NCBI GenBank assembly: GCA_963846315.1
Contig: CAWJVM010000004.1
Coordinates: forward strand, 104,159-168,158
DNA: 64,000 nucleotides
Direction: 5' to 3'
Origin: RPQJ01 sp963846315
GTDB taxonomy: Bacteria > Pseudomonadota > Gammaproteobacteria > Steroidobacterales > Steroidobacteraceae
Every line of letters begins with the position of its first letter. Positions within the stretch are counted from its first letter, which is position 1. The notes under the pieces were generated by a model. It was not told the DNA's origin, did not search any database, and was given only the letters and a program-made list of their open reading frames with translations. Positions 17,713 to 26,055 of the stretch are shown here, piece after piece. The position numbers and the translations under genes are program-made.

Positions 17713-18192
17713 ATGAGTACACCTCCTGGCATTCGTCGCATTGACTGGATCGTCTGGTCACTTGCGGCCGCGTTTCTCGCCCATGCCGCCGTGGCCGCTG
17801 TTCCACCCGCCCAAGCCGCCAAACCCACCGGCTACGCCGAGGAGTGCGGTGCATGCCACACGGCCTATCCAGCACGACTGCTGCGGCCAGCAGATTGGAC
17901 GGTCGTGCTTGCAAACCTCGACCGTCACTTCGGTGTCAATGCATCGCTCGATGCCACGGCCCGTGCGGCCGTGGCGAGCCAGCTAGGCGTGGATTCCGCT
18001 GTCGCCGGCGCGGCCACTACCAAGGCAACGCCACGGATCACGGAGCAAGGCTGGTTCCGTAAGGAGCACGATGAGGTATCAGCGCAACTGTTTCGTTCTC
18101 CGGCCGTGCGCAGCGCTGCCAACTGCACTGCGTGTCATGTCGGTGCCGATCGTGACCAGTTCGAAGAACATTCTGTCCGCATTCCGAAGTGA
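17713..18192 (+). CDS. Dihaem cytochrome c (DHC-type), redox partner of SHP
   Basis: A 159-residue periplasmic dihaem cytochrome. An N-terminal membrane or signal segment (WIVWSLAAAFLAHAAVAAV) is followed by the first haem site CGACH in GYAEECGACHTAYP and the second CTACH near the C-terminus. The pattern PARLLRPADWTVVLANLDRHFGVNASL is typical of DHC proteins that pass electrons between the membrane cytochrome b and SHP. It starts 2 bases after the SHP stop and runs into the cytochrome b gene. Confidence 0.85.
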   Translation: MSTPPGIRRIDWIVWSLAAAFLAHAAVAAVPPAQAAKPTGYAEECGACHTAYPARLLRPADWTVVLANLDRHFGVNASLDATARAAVASQLGVDSAVAGAATTKATPRITEQGWFRKEHDEVSAQLFRSPAVRSAANCTACHVGADRDQFEEHSVRIPK

Positions 18193-18197
18193 TACCG

Positions 18198-18887
18198 ATG
18201 ACCAGCAACATCAAGGTCTGGGACCTGCCCACCCGCATCTTTCATTGGGCGCTCGCCGCCTCGTTTGCCGGCGCCTACTTCCTCTCCGAATCGGAACGGC
18301 TGCGCAATGTCCACGTTGCGCTCGGTTACACCGTGCTCGGACTGCTCGCGTTCCGCCTGGTGTGGGGCTTCATCGGCCCGCGGTATGCTCGATTCAGCTC
18401 GTTCGTTCACAGCCCGGTCGCGGCGATCCGCTACCTGCGCGATGAACTGCGCGGCCGGGCGCCGCGACATCTTGGCCACAACCCCGCTGGCAGCTGGGCC
18501 GTCTTCGGTCTGCTCATTCTCGGCGCGGTCACTGGCGTGACCGGCTACCTCAACTTCAACGAGCTGGGTGGCGAGTCGATGGAGGACCTGCATGAGGCCT
18601 TCGCCAACGCCTGGCTCGTGCTCGTTGGCCTGCACGTTGTCGGCATCGTGTTCAGCAGCGTGATGCAGCGCGAAAACCTCGCGCGCTCGATGATCACCGG
18701 CCTGAAACGGGGGGCTGCGGAAGGCGCCGAGCCGCGCAATGCGCGTGGCGTCGGGCTGGCGATGGTCGCTGCGATTCTCGGCTTCTGGGGCTGGACCGCG
18801 ACCTCCGGAGGCATGGCGCCGGGAGCCGGGCCGGGACAGGGCGAACAAGCCGAACTGGCGACAGAAAGCGAAACCGACGACGATTGA
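18198..18887 (+). CDS. Cytochrome b561-type membrane protein of the SHP operon
   Basis: A 229-residue four-helix b-type cytochrome that likely takes electrons from quinol to the dihaem cytochrome. Haem-ligand candidates are His in PTRIFHWALA, His in RNVHVALGYTVLG, HEAFANAW, and HVVGIVFSS. The C-terminal 40 residues are Gly/Glu/Asp-rich after a final hydrophobic stretch. The ATG at 18198 is preferred; a GTG at 18189 overlaps the previous stop. Order and spacing make it part of the SHP operon. Confidence 0.85.
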   Translation: MTSNIKVWDLPTRIFHWALAASFAGAYFLSESERLRNVHVALGYTVLGLLAFRLVWGFIGPRYARFSSFVHSPVAAIRYLRDELRGRAPRHLGHNPAGSWAVFGLLILGAVTGVTGYLNFNELGGESMEDLHEAFANAWLVLVGLHVVGIVFSSVMQRENLARSMITGLKRGAAEGAEPRNARGVGLAMVAAILGFWGWTATSGGMAPGAGPGQGEQAELATESETDDD

Positions 18888-18890
18888 GGC

Positions 18891-19553
18891 ATGCGAATCC
18901 TGCTGGTCGAGGACGATGCATTGCTCGGGGACGCACTACAGGTCGGCCTGCGCGAGCAAGGCTTCGCGGTCGAGTGGATCAGGGACGGTGCGGCCGGAGA
19001 AGCCGCGCTGGCCTCTGACGACTTCACGGCAATCGTGCTCGACCTGGGACTGCCACGCATGTCCGGGCTCGAACTGCTGCAACGTGTCCGTAACCGTGGC
19101 GATCACACGCCCGTGATCATCCTCACTGCGCGCGAAGCCGTCGATGATCGCGTGCGCGGCCTCGATCTTGGCGCCGACGACTACGTCGTGAAGCCCGTCG
19201 CACTCCAGGAACTCGCAGCCCGATTGCGAGCCGTTGCTCGTCGCGCGCAGGGCATTGGGAGTGGATCGATCGTCGTGGGCGGCCTGTCACTGGACCTCGC
19301 CTCGCGTGCCGTGACGTTCGAAGGCAATCCCGTCGAACTGCAGCCGCGCGAGTTCGCGCTGCTGCAGGAACTCGTGCTGCGCGCGGGCCGCGTCGTCAGC
19401 CGCACGCAGCTCGAGACCCAGCTGTACGAATGGGACCGCAGCCTCGACAGCAATGCAATCGAGGTTCACGTCCATCACTTGCGCCGCAAGCTCGCGCCCA
19501 CGCTCATCCGGACAGTGCGCGGCGTTGGCTACATGATCCCGCGCGAAGACTGA
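18891..19553 (+). CDS. OmpR/PhoB-family response regulator
   Basis: A 220-residue regulator, QseB/PmrA-like. The receiver (1-115) has the acidic pocket VEDD and phospho-acceptor Asp51 in IVLDLGLPRMSG. The winged helix (about 125-220) carries RAVTFEGNPVELQPREFALL and SNAIEVHVHHLRRKL. It starts 3 bases after the cytochrome b stop and is followed 3 bases later by its kinase, so it probably regulates this electron-transfer operon. Confidence 0.92.
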   Translation: MRILLVEDDALLGDALQVGLREQGFAVEWIRDGAAGEAALASDDFTAIVLDLGLPRMSGLELLQRVRNRGDHTPVIILTAREAVDDRVRGLDLGADDYVVKPVALQELAARLRAVARRAQGIGSGSIVVGGLSLDLASRAVTFEGNPVELQPREFALLQELVLRAGRVVSRTQLETQLYEWDRSLDSNAIEVHVHHLRRKLAPTLIRTVRGVGYMIPRED

Positions 19554-19556
19554 AAC

Positions 19557-20912
19557 GTGCGAACTCCCTCGATCCGCCGGCACATGCTCACGCTGCTGCT
19601 GCTCACGCTCGCCGGTACGTGGCTGGCGTCTGCGGCCCTGACCTACCGCGAAGCGCATCGGGGCATCGATGCCCTGCTGGACGCACACCTGGCCCAGGCC
19701 GCGCGGTTGCTGGTGGCGCAGGCGGGCCACGAACTCGAAGAACTCGACTTCGATGAGGATTCGGCCACCCCGCCGAACTTCCGCACCAAGGTTGCCTTCC
19801 AGGTGCGCGAGGCGGACGGGACGCTCATTCTGCGCTCAGCCAACGCCCCGACGACACCGTTGGCCGGGACGGTCAATGGCTTCAGCGAAGCGGCGCTCGG
19901 TGACATTCGCTGGCGCGTGTATTCGGCGGCCGAAGCCGCGCAGGGCGTAGTCGTGCACGTGGCGGAAGACCACGCGACACGCGAACGGATCGCGCGTCGC
20001 GTCGCGCTGGGTGCACTCCTCCCGCAGCTCATCGCACTGCCCGTGCTCGGGCTCGCGATCTGGTGGGTCGTCGGTCGGTCGCTGCGGCCGTTACGGCGTC
20101 TCGCGGATGAACTGGCACACCGCAGCCCCGACGATGTTCGGCCGCTGGCCGCAGGACCAATGCCCGTCGAGTTGGCGAGTCTCGCCGAACGGCTCGAGGA
20201 ACTCCTGTTACGTGTTCGTGATTCACTCGATTCAGAACGACGGTTCACCTCCCATGCTGCCCATGAGTTGCGTACGCCGGTCGCTGCATTGCGCGCGCAG
20301 GCGGAGGTGGCGTTGGCAACCAGGAATCCCGACGTCAGGGACGCGGCACTGCGCCACTGCATCGAGGCCTGCGACCGGATGACACGCCTCGTAACGCAGT
20401 TGATGCAACTTGCCCGTGTGGACGAAACCGGTCACCTTGCAAGTGCGACATCGTGCGAACTGCGTACCATTGCAGAACGCGTGCTGGCAGACAGCGCGCC
20501 GGCGGCGATGCAGGAGGGAACGTCGATAGTGCTGGAGGCACCGGATCCCGGGCGCGTTCCTGGCGACGCCGCACTACTCGAGGCACTGGTGCGTAACCTG
20601 GTCGACAACGCACTGCGACATGGCGGACCACACGGCGAGGTTCGGGTCGGGGTGGCACAGGAGCAGGGTGAGATCCGACTCACCGTCGAGGATACGGGAA
20701 GGGGCGTCACGCGTGAGACGCTCGAACGACTTGGCCGGCGCTTTTACCGCGCGCCGGAATCGACGGCCACGGGCAGCGGGCTGGGGCTATCGATCGTCAA
20801 GCGGATCGCCGAGTTGCACGGCGGTTTCGTGAGCTTCCGCACTGGCGATGCAGACCGTGGCCTGCGGGTCGAGGTCACGATCCCAATCCAGCGCAGCGAG
20901 CGTACTCGTTAG
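19557..20912 (+). CDS. Sensor histidine kinase (QseC-like)
   Basis: A 451-residue inner-membrane kinase, partner of the preceding regulator. Two helices (about 9-29 and 150-172) flank a periplasmic sensor domain of 120 residues. HAMP follows, then HisKA with phospho-acceptor His236 in SHAAHELRTP, and an ATPase domain with NLVDNALRHG, DTGRGV and GSGLGLSIVKR. The start is a GTG at 19557. Signal unknown; adjacency suggests redox or small-molecule sensing. Its 3' end overlaps the convergent ankyrin gene by 4 bases. Confidence 0.92.
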   Translation: MRTPSIRRHMLTLLLLTLAGTWLASAALTYREAHRGIDALLDAHLAQAARLLVAQAGHELEELDFDEDSATPPNFRTKVAFQVREADGTLILRSANAPTTPLAGTVNGFSEAALGDIRWRVYSAAEAAQGVVVHVAEDHATRERIARRVALGALLPQLIALPVLGLAIWWVVGRSLRPLRRLADELAHRSPDDVRPLAAGPMPVELASLAERLEELLLRVRDSLDSERRFTSHAAHELRTPVAALRAQAEVALATRNPDVRDAALRHCIEACDRMTRLVTQLMQLARVDETGHLASATSCELRTIAERVLADSAPAAMQEGTSIVLEAPDPGRVPGDAALLEALVRNLVDNALRHGGPHGEVRVGVAQEQGEIRLTVEDTGRGVTRETLERLGRRFYRAPESTATGSGLGLSIVKRIAELHGGFVSFRTGDADRGLRVEVTIPIQRSERTR

Positions 20913-22921
20913 CTCGAACGAATGCGTGCCGCGACGGCGTCGAAGCCGCGCGCGGCTGCCGCGTCGGCCGCCGCAACTCCGTCACGGTTGCGCAACGTCG
21001 TCTTCGCACCCGCCTGCAGCAACAGGCCGACGACTTCGTCCGCGCCGGCCTGACTCGCCAGGATCAGCGCGGTGTCGCCGAAGATGTTCTGCGAATCGAA
21101 CCCGACCCGCAGTGCGATGAGCTTGCGTACGATCGCGGCGTGGTTGCCGCGGGCGGCCAGCATCAGGAGTGTGTCGCCCGAGCGGCTGCGCATCCCGACA
21201 TCGGCGTCGGCACGCAGCAGCTTTACGAATGCAGCATCGTTGCCGCGCGCTGCAGCGCAGGCGACAGGCGTAATTCCATCAGCAGCCGCTGCGTTCACAG
21301 CGGCCCGGGACTCCAGCAGCAGTGCAATGACCGCGGAATCGTCCCGGCACGCGGCGTGCCATAGCGCCGTGTGCCCGGCGGCGTCGGTCACGTCGGGATT
21401 CGCGCCCGAACGCAACAACAGGCCGACGACAGGCGCATCACCACGCAGTGTCGCGACCAGCAGCGGTGCCGCGCCTTCCTTGCCGGTGTCGACCTGCGCC
21501 CCTTTGGCCAGCAGCAACCGAGCAATGTCCGCGTCGCCGCGTCGCACGGCAAGCGTCAGCGGTGCGCCCTCATGGCTCCCATGTTCATTGGGATTGACGC
21601 CATGCTCGAGCAGGATCCGCACGATTTCATTGCGGCCCTGCCTGACGGCCTCGCCGAGTGGTGAACGACCTGCACGATCCTCGCGTGTCGGCGACGCACC
21701 GGCAGCGAGCAGCAATTCAACGGCGGCAGGCGATGACACAGCGATAGCGACCTGCAGGGCGGGCTGGCCCGCCGGGGTGCTCGCCTCCGGATCACCTCCT
21801 CGCGACAGTGCCGCCTTCAACAGGGCTGTGTCGCTGCGACTCGCAGCGACCGCAACGTCTGGCCATCCGGCATAGGCATCGCCTGCCGACGAACGCAGAA
21901 TCGGGCCAGCAGGCCGTGCGCCCGTGCCCGCGACTGCCGTATGCCGGCGAGCTGGCCGCGCGCCCTGCTGCAGCAGGTAGCCGGTGACCCCGTCGTGCCC
22001 CGACTGCACCGAGTAGTCGATGGCGCTCCAGCCGCCAGCGTTGCGCTGCCCGGGATCAAGACCCGCCCCCACCAGTCGCTCGGCTTGCGCGAGCCGACCG
22101 CGACGCGCCGCATAGAACAAAGCCGAATTTCCGAGCGAATCGACGACGGCAACGCGGGCCTTGGCGTGCAAAAGAACGTCCAGCGCATCTGCGCGCTCAG
22201 CTGTCGCCGACAACATCAGGGGCGTGATGCCTTGCGCATCGACCGCATCGACGCGGGCGTCATGGTCGATCAGCCAGCGCACCGAGTCAGAGGCGCCGGA
22301 CTCAGCCGCGTGATGCAGGACCGAACGCCGGAATTCGTCATTGGCATCCCCGGCAAGCAGCGGCCACAACGTGGCCAGTGTGTCGACGTTGTTGCGACGC
22401 GCAACCGCAATGGCCATCGTCAAGGTGACGGAGGGGTCGGTTGCCAGCGCGCCCGGGTCGACTTGCAGCGGCAACCGACCGGCCTGCAGCAAGCGAATCG
22501 CATCGGCATGACCCGCAGCCGCAGCCTGCGCAAGCCAGGACCTCGCACCGGCTTCATCGACGGGTGAATCGTGGGCGGCCAGCGCGGCCAATGCAAAAGC
22601 TGCGCGTGGCTCACCTTTTGCCGCCGCACCTGCGAACAGTGCCCGCGCCCGGCTCGAATCCTCGGCAACACCGAGTCCCGCCAGGTACAGGGTACCCAGC
22701 AGGTACTGCGCGCGCGGATCACTGGCCAGCGGCTCCTTGGCCAACCGCCCGGCGGCGTCCTCAAATTGCTTGAGACGAAGCGCACCCTTGGCAGGTTCGA
22801 GCACGTCCGGTGCAGCGAACGTGGTTGATGCGGCGACGGCGACGGGCGCGATGCCGTATACGCCGAGCAGCAGTGTGACCACTGCGGCACCGGCTGCTGC
22901 GACGGGTTTACGCCGTCCCAT
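20909..22921 (-). CDS. Exported Sel1/ankyrin-repeat protein
   Basis: A 670-residue protein with an N-terminal membrane or signal segment (residues 8-30), then one or two Sel1-like repeats (about 58-145: YLLGTLYLAGLGVAEDSSRARALF and a following helix pair), then about a dozen ankyrin repeats to the C-terminus (e.g. AGHTALWHAACRDDSAVIALL, FGDTALILASQAGADEVVGLL). Such proteins are binding scaffolds. It begins inside the last codons of the Fe-S/FAD oxidoreductase gene (14-bp overlap), so the two are translationally coupled and it may bind or protect a redox partner (inference). Confidence 0.85.
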   Translation of the reverse strand: MGRRKPVAAAGAAVVTLLLGVYGIAPVAVAASTTFAAPDVLEPAKGALRLKQFEDAAGRLAKEPLASDPRAQYLLGTLYLAGLGVAEDSSRARALFAGAAAKGEPRAAFALAALAAHDSPVDEAGARSWLAQAAAAGHADAIRLLQAGRLPLQVDPGALATDPSVTLTMAIAVARRNNVDTLATLWPLLAGDANDEFRRSVLHHAAESGASDSVRWLIDHDARVDAVDAQGITPLMLSATAERADALDVLLHAKARVAVVDSLGNSALFYAARRGRLAQAERLVGAGLDPGQRNAGGWSAIDYSVQSGHDGVTGYLLQQGARPARRHTAVAGTGARPAGPILRSSAGDAYAGWPDVAVAASRSDTALLKAALSRGGDPEASTPAGQPALQVAIAVSSPAAVELLLAAGASPTREDRAGRSPLGEAVRQGRNEIVRILLEHGVNPNEHGSHEGAPLTLAVRRGDADIARLLLAKGAQVDTGKEGAAPLLVATLRGDAPVVGLLLRSGANPDVTDAAGHTALWHAACRDDSAVIALLLESRAAVNAAAADGITPVACAAARGNDAAFVKLLRADADVGMRSRSGDTLLMLAARGNHAAIVRKLIALRVGFDSQNIFGDTALILASQAGADEVVGLLLQAGAKTTLRNRDGVAAADAAAARGFDAVAARIRSS

Positions 22922-24218
22922 ATTTCGTCTCCACGTGAATGCCTACCCGTCGCAGGAACTCGGAGGGCAGGATGCCGCCCGCGCTGACGATCACTGCATC
23001 GTTCGGCAAGATCAGGTGCCCGTCCTGCGTGCGCAGCAGGACGCGCTCCTTCTCGATGCGCTCGACCTGTGAATTGAGCAACACCTGCAACTGCCCGGCA
23101 CGTTCGGCAGCAGCGACTCGATCGCGGTTGCGCGGCTTGGCGCGGGTGAAAGCGTCGCCCCGGTACGAGAGCGTGACCTGACCCCCGGCCTCAGCGATGC
23201 TGGCCGCTGCCTCCAGCGCGCTGTCACCTCCACCCACGACCAGCACGCGCTGGCCGCGATACTGCTCTGGGTCGAGCAGTCGATACACCACCTTGGGCAG
23301 GTCCTCACCCGGCACGTCCAGCTTGCGCGGCGTGCCACGACGACCAATCGCCAGCAGTACATTCGCCGCTCGATATTCCGACTGCGAAGTGCGAACGATG
23401 AAGCCTCGCGCACCCTCGCGATCGACACTCTCGACACGCTCCCGGTAGCGCATGTTGCCGGCCACGCCCGTCTTGCGCTCGATGTCCTGCCAGAAGGCCA
23501 GCAACTCCTCCTTCGAGGTCTGACGAAAGCTGACCTTGCCCACGAGCGGGATCTCGGCCGGTTGCGTCATCACCAGCTTTGCTCGCGGGTACTGGAAGAC
23601 GCAGCCGCCCAGGCTCTCCTGTTCGATCGTCACGAACTGCAGGTCGTGCGACTTGGCGGCAAGGCTGGCGGAGAACCCGGCTGGGCCAGCACCCACGATC
23701 ACGAGATCGAGCTGCCCGGGGACGGCGGTCAGCCGCCTGCGGTGAATCGCATCGACCGCCTGCCTGCCCTGCGCCAACGCGTTGCGAATGAGCCCCATGC
23801 CCCCGAGTTCACCCGCAACGAACAATCCCGGGACGGTGGACTCGAACTCCGCCGTGAGCAATGGGATTTCGACGCCACGACGTTCAGTGCCGAACACCAG
23901 CGTGATTGCGTCCGCGGGACAGGCCGCGCGACAGGCCCCGTGTCCGATGCAGTCGGTCGGGCCCACGAGATGCGCCTTGCCGTCGATCAGGCCGAGCACG
24001 CGGTGCTCCGGCTGTTCGGGACAGGCTTTTACGCACGAGCCACAGCCGATACAGCGAACGGGATCGATGACGGGATGCAGGGATGCTGGATCGATCAGGC
24101 CAGCCGCCTGCGCCTGCTCCCGTGCAGCACGGCTCGCACTTTCATGCCGACTGCGGCGGACGAGGTACCAGGCCCAGATCAGCAGCAGCGGCAACAGATA
24201 GACAAGGAGCAGTGACAT
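22908..24218 (-). CDS. Membrane-anchored Fe-S/FAD oxidoreductase (thioredoxin-reductase fold)
   Basis: A 436-residue enzyme with an N-terminal membrane helix (SLLLVYLLPLLLIWAWYLV), then a ferredoxin domain: CIGCGSCVKACP and CIGHGACRAACP, the second having His in place of the second Cys. A two-dinucleotide-domain flavoprotein follows: FAD-binding IVGAGPAGFSASLAA (about residue 176) and NAD(P)-type VGGGDSALEAAASIAEAGG. There is no CxxC active-site pair, so it is not a thioredoxin reductase; GGCVFQYPRAKLVMT recalls the YpdA/FNR2-like group. It is divergent from the multihaem operon and likely feeds or drains electrons there (inference). Confidence 0.85.
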   Translation of the reverse strand: MSLLLVYLLPLLLIWAWYLVRRSRHESASRAAREQAQAAGLIDPASLHPVIDPVRCIGCGSCVKACPEQPEHRVLGLIDGKAHLVGPTDCIGHGACRAACPADAITLVFGTERRGVEIPLLTAEFESTVPGLFVAGELGGMGLIRNALAQGRQAVDAIHRRRLTAVPGQLDLVIVGAGPAGFSASLAAKSHDLQFVTIEQESLGGCVFQYPRAKLVMTQPAEIPLVGKVSFRQTSKEELLAFWQDIERKTGVAGNMRYRERVESVDREGARGFIVRTSQSEYRAANVLLAIGRRGTPRKLDVPGEDLPKVVYRLLDPEQYRGQRVLVVGGGDSALEAAASIAEAGGQVTLSYRGDAFTRAKPRNRDRVAAAERAGQLQVLLNSQVERIEKERVLLRTQDGHLILPNDAVIVSAGGILPSEFLRRVGIHVETKYGTA

Positions 24219-24421
24219 CGACAATGGATCCGGCGATTGGTGCGGTGAGTGACGTGCGGCGCGCGGTGAAGATAGCGTTTCGACCGAGACTCGCATCACG
24301 CCTGGCCGTGCGGTGTGGAGTGCGTCACGAATCTGTCAATGGGTTGCGTGGATGAGTGTCGGTTATCACTGGGCCTCGCTAAGGTCTCCGCACCGGCTGA
24401 CATTGACCGGGGGAGACGACG

Positions 24422-25063
24422 ATGAACACGAAGGGTGCGGCGCTGATCGCGCTGGCAGGGTTTGGTCTGGGAATTTTCGCCGGCAACGGAATTGCCGCAT
24501 TCGACAGCAAGCCCACGGGAGATGCGATTGCGCCCGCGACGGCGAAGACGACGGCTATGTTGCCGGCCGGTCACCCGCGCGCGGGAGAACGCGACCTCGG
24601 CGACGTGGTGATGACGACGCTGCAGCTGAGCAGCACCGCCAGTGGCAGCGCGACGCTGCCCGGCGCGTCAGCTCCCACAGGCACACCGGACTTGCTCACA
24701 AGGGCCGATGACCTGCGGCGTCAGCGGAAATTCAAGGAAGCCACCGAGACCTACCGACTGGCTGCGGCCGCGGGCCGCATGAACGCCGACGCCTGGGCCG
24801 ACTACGCAGACGCGCTGGCCTCCGCCGGATCGAGCCTGCAGGGAGCGCCCGCCGCTGCACTGGCGAAGGCGCTGGCGCTCGATCCGCGGCATCCCAAGGC
24901 GTTGTGGCTCAAGGCCAGCCTTGAGCACGAAGAACACCGCTATCAGGACGCCGTTACGACGTGGCGCAACCTGCTGGCGGTGGTGCCGGTCAATTCGTCG
25001 GATGCCCGCATCATTCAGGCGAACATCGCCGAAGCGACGCGGCTTGCCGCCAGCCAGGGTTGA
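24422..25063 (+). CDS. Membrane-anchored TPR protein, first gene of the multihaem operon
   Basis: A 213-residue protein with an N-terminal hydrophobic anchor (GAALIALAGFGLGIFAGNG), a low-complexity Ala/Thr linker to about residue 90, and three TPR-like helix pairs (LLTRADDLRRQRKFKEATETYR; AWADYADALASAG; PKALWLKASLEHEEHRYQDAVTTWRNLL). This matches the C-terminal TPR part of CcmI/NrfG-like assembly factors, which present apocytochromes for haem attachment. GGGGGAG precedes the ATG. It begins the operon, 2 bases from the dihaem b gene. An assembly role for the giant cytochromes is inference. Confidence 0.75.
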   Translation: MNTKGAALIALAGFGLGIFAGNGIAAFDSKPTGDAIAPATAKTTAMLPAGHPRAGERDLGDVVMTTLQLSSTASGSATLPGASAPTGTPDLLTRADDLRRQRKFKEATETYRLAAAAGRMNADAWADYADALASAGSSLQGAPAAALAKALALDPRHPKALWLKASLEHEEHRYQDAVTTWRNLLAVVPVNSSDARIIQANIAEATRLAASQG

Positions 25064-25065
25064 CG

Positions 25066-26037
25066 ATGGCCGCACAACCACTGCGCCGCGAGCGGCATGA
25101 AAGCGTCGCCACCGAGGACGTGCCGCGCGTTCCGGCGCCAACCGCAGTCAGTGCCCCTCGTCCGCACGTTGCCGCACCGGCTGCGAAAACGGCGGTGGCT
25201 GCCACGCAGCGGACCGGCCTGGTCAATCCGGCCAGCCTCTATTTCGTGGCCGTACTCGCCCTGCTCGCTTTCGGCGTCAACCTGCCGACCTCTGCCTACC
25301 TCACGCCCCAGTCCGGGCTCGGCTACGCGCTGGGAATCGCTGGCGGCAGCCTGATGCTGCTGCTCCTGCTGTACCCTGTCCGCAAGCGGATGCCGAACGC
25401 CCGTTACGTTGGATCCACGCGCGCATGGTTCAAGCTGCACATGGCGCTGGGCATCCTCGGGCCCGCGCTCATCCTGCTGCATTCCAACTTCAGCCTGGGC
25501 GCCACCAACAGCAACGTCGCCCTCGTCTGCATGCTCATCGTCTCGGGCAGCGGGCTCTTCGGCCGCTATTTCTATGGCCGCATCCACCACGAATTGAACG
25601 GTCGCGAGGCAACGCTCGATGACCTGATGGAGTTCTCCAGCCGCATGCAGCTCACGTCGGCCGTCTCATTCCTGCCGGCGCTGGCGCGACGCATCGACGA
25701 AGAGCAGGCGGTCGTCGAACGACGCTGCGCCGCGACCCCGCTGTTGCTGCGCCCGATCGTGGGTGCCTCCTGGGCGTTCGGTGCCCGTCGCCGGCTGCGA
25801 CGCGCAGTCCGTGACGCCATTGGCGCCGGCGCCGATCGCCGCCGCGATCCGCAGCGCGAATCGCTGCGACTGACGGCGAATCGCTATATCGACGACAGAA
25901 TCGGCGCCACGCGACGCGTGCTCGAATTCCGGGCGTTCCAGAAGTTTTTTTCGCTGTGGCACGCGCTGCACATGCCGCTTTTCATCATGCTCATCATCGC
26001 CGGGACCGTGCATGTGGTCGCGGTGCATCTCTACTGA
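25066..26037 (+). CDS. Putative dihaem b-type inner-membrane electron carrier
   Basis: A 323-residue membrane protein I cannot place in a named family. After a 50-residue Ala/Pro cytoplasmic leader there are four helices (about 57-75, 85-103, 122-142, 148-168), a 120-residue polar domain, and a last helix (300-322). Two helices each carry a His pair spaced H-x13-H: His125/His139 and His302/His316. That is the spacing that holds two stacked b haems in ferric-reductase and other dihaem cytochromes b. It would link the inner membrane to the periplasmic cytochromes encoded directly downstream. Confidence 0.7.
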   Translation: MAAQPLRRERHESVATEDVPRVPAPTAVSAPRPHVAAPAAKTAVAATQRTGLVNPASLYFVAVLALLAFGVNLPTSAYLTPQSGLGYALGIAGGSLMLLLLLYPVRKRMPNARYVGSTRAWFKLHMALGILGPALILLHSNFSLGATNSNVALVCMLIVSGSGLFGRYFYGRIHHELNGREATLDDLMEFSSRMQLTSAVSFLPALARRIDEEQAVVERRCAATPLLLRPIVGASWAFGARRRLRRAVRDAIGAGADRRRDPQRESLRLTANRYIDDRIGATRRVLEFRAFQKFFSLWHALHMPLFIMLIIAGTVHVVAVHLY

Positions 26038-26055
26038 CCGGCCGGAGTCGCCCGC

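Noticed and set aside
20909..20912. Overlapping 3' ends of the histidine kinase and ankyrin genes as an antisense control device
   Set aside because: A 4-bp convergent overlap is common in compact genomes and gives no evidence of regulation by itself.
24422..25063. First operon gene as a cytochrome c biogenesis ccmI
   Set aside because: It has an anchor and TPR helices but no other ccm gene is near, and the TPR part is too short for a firm call.
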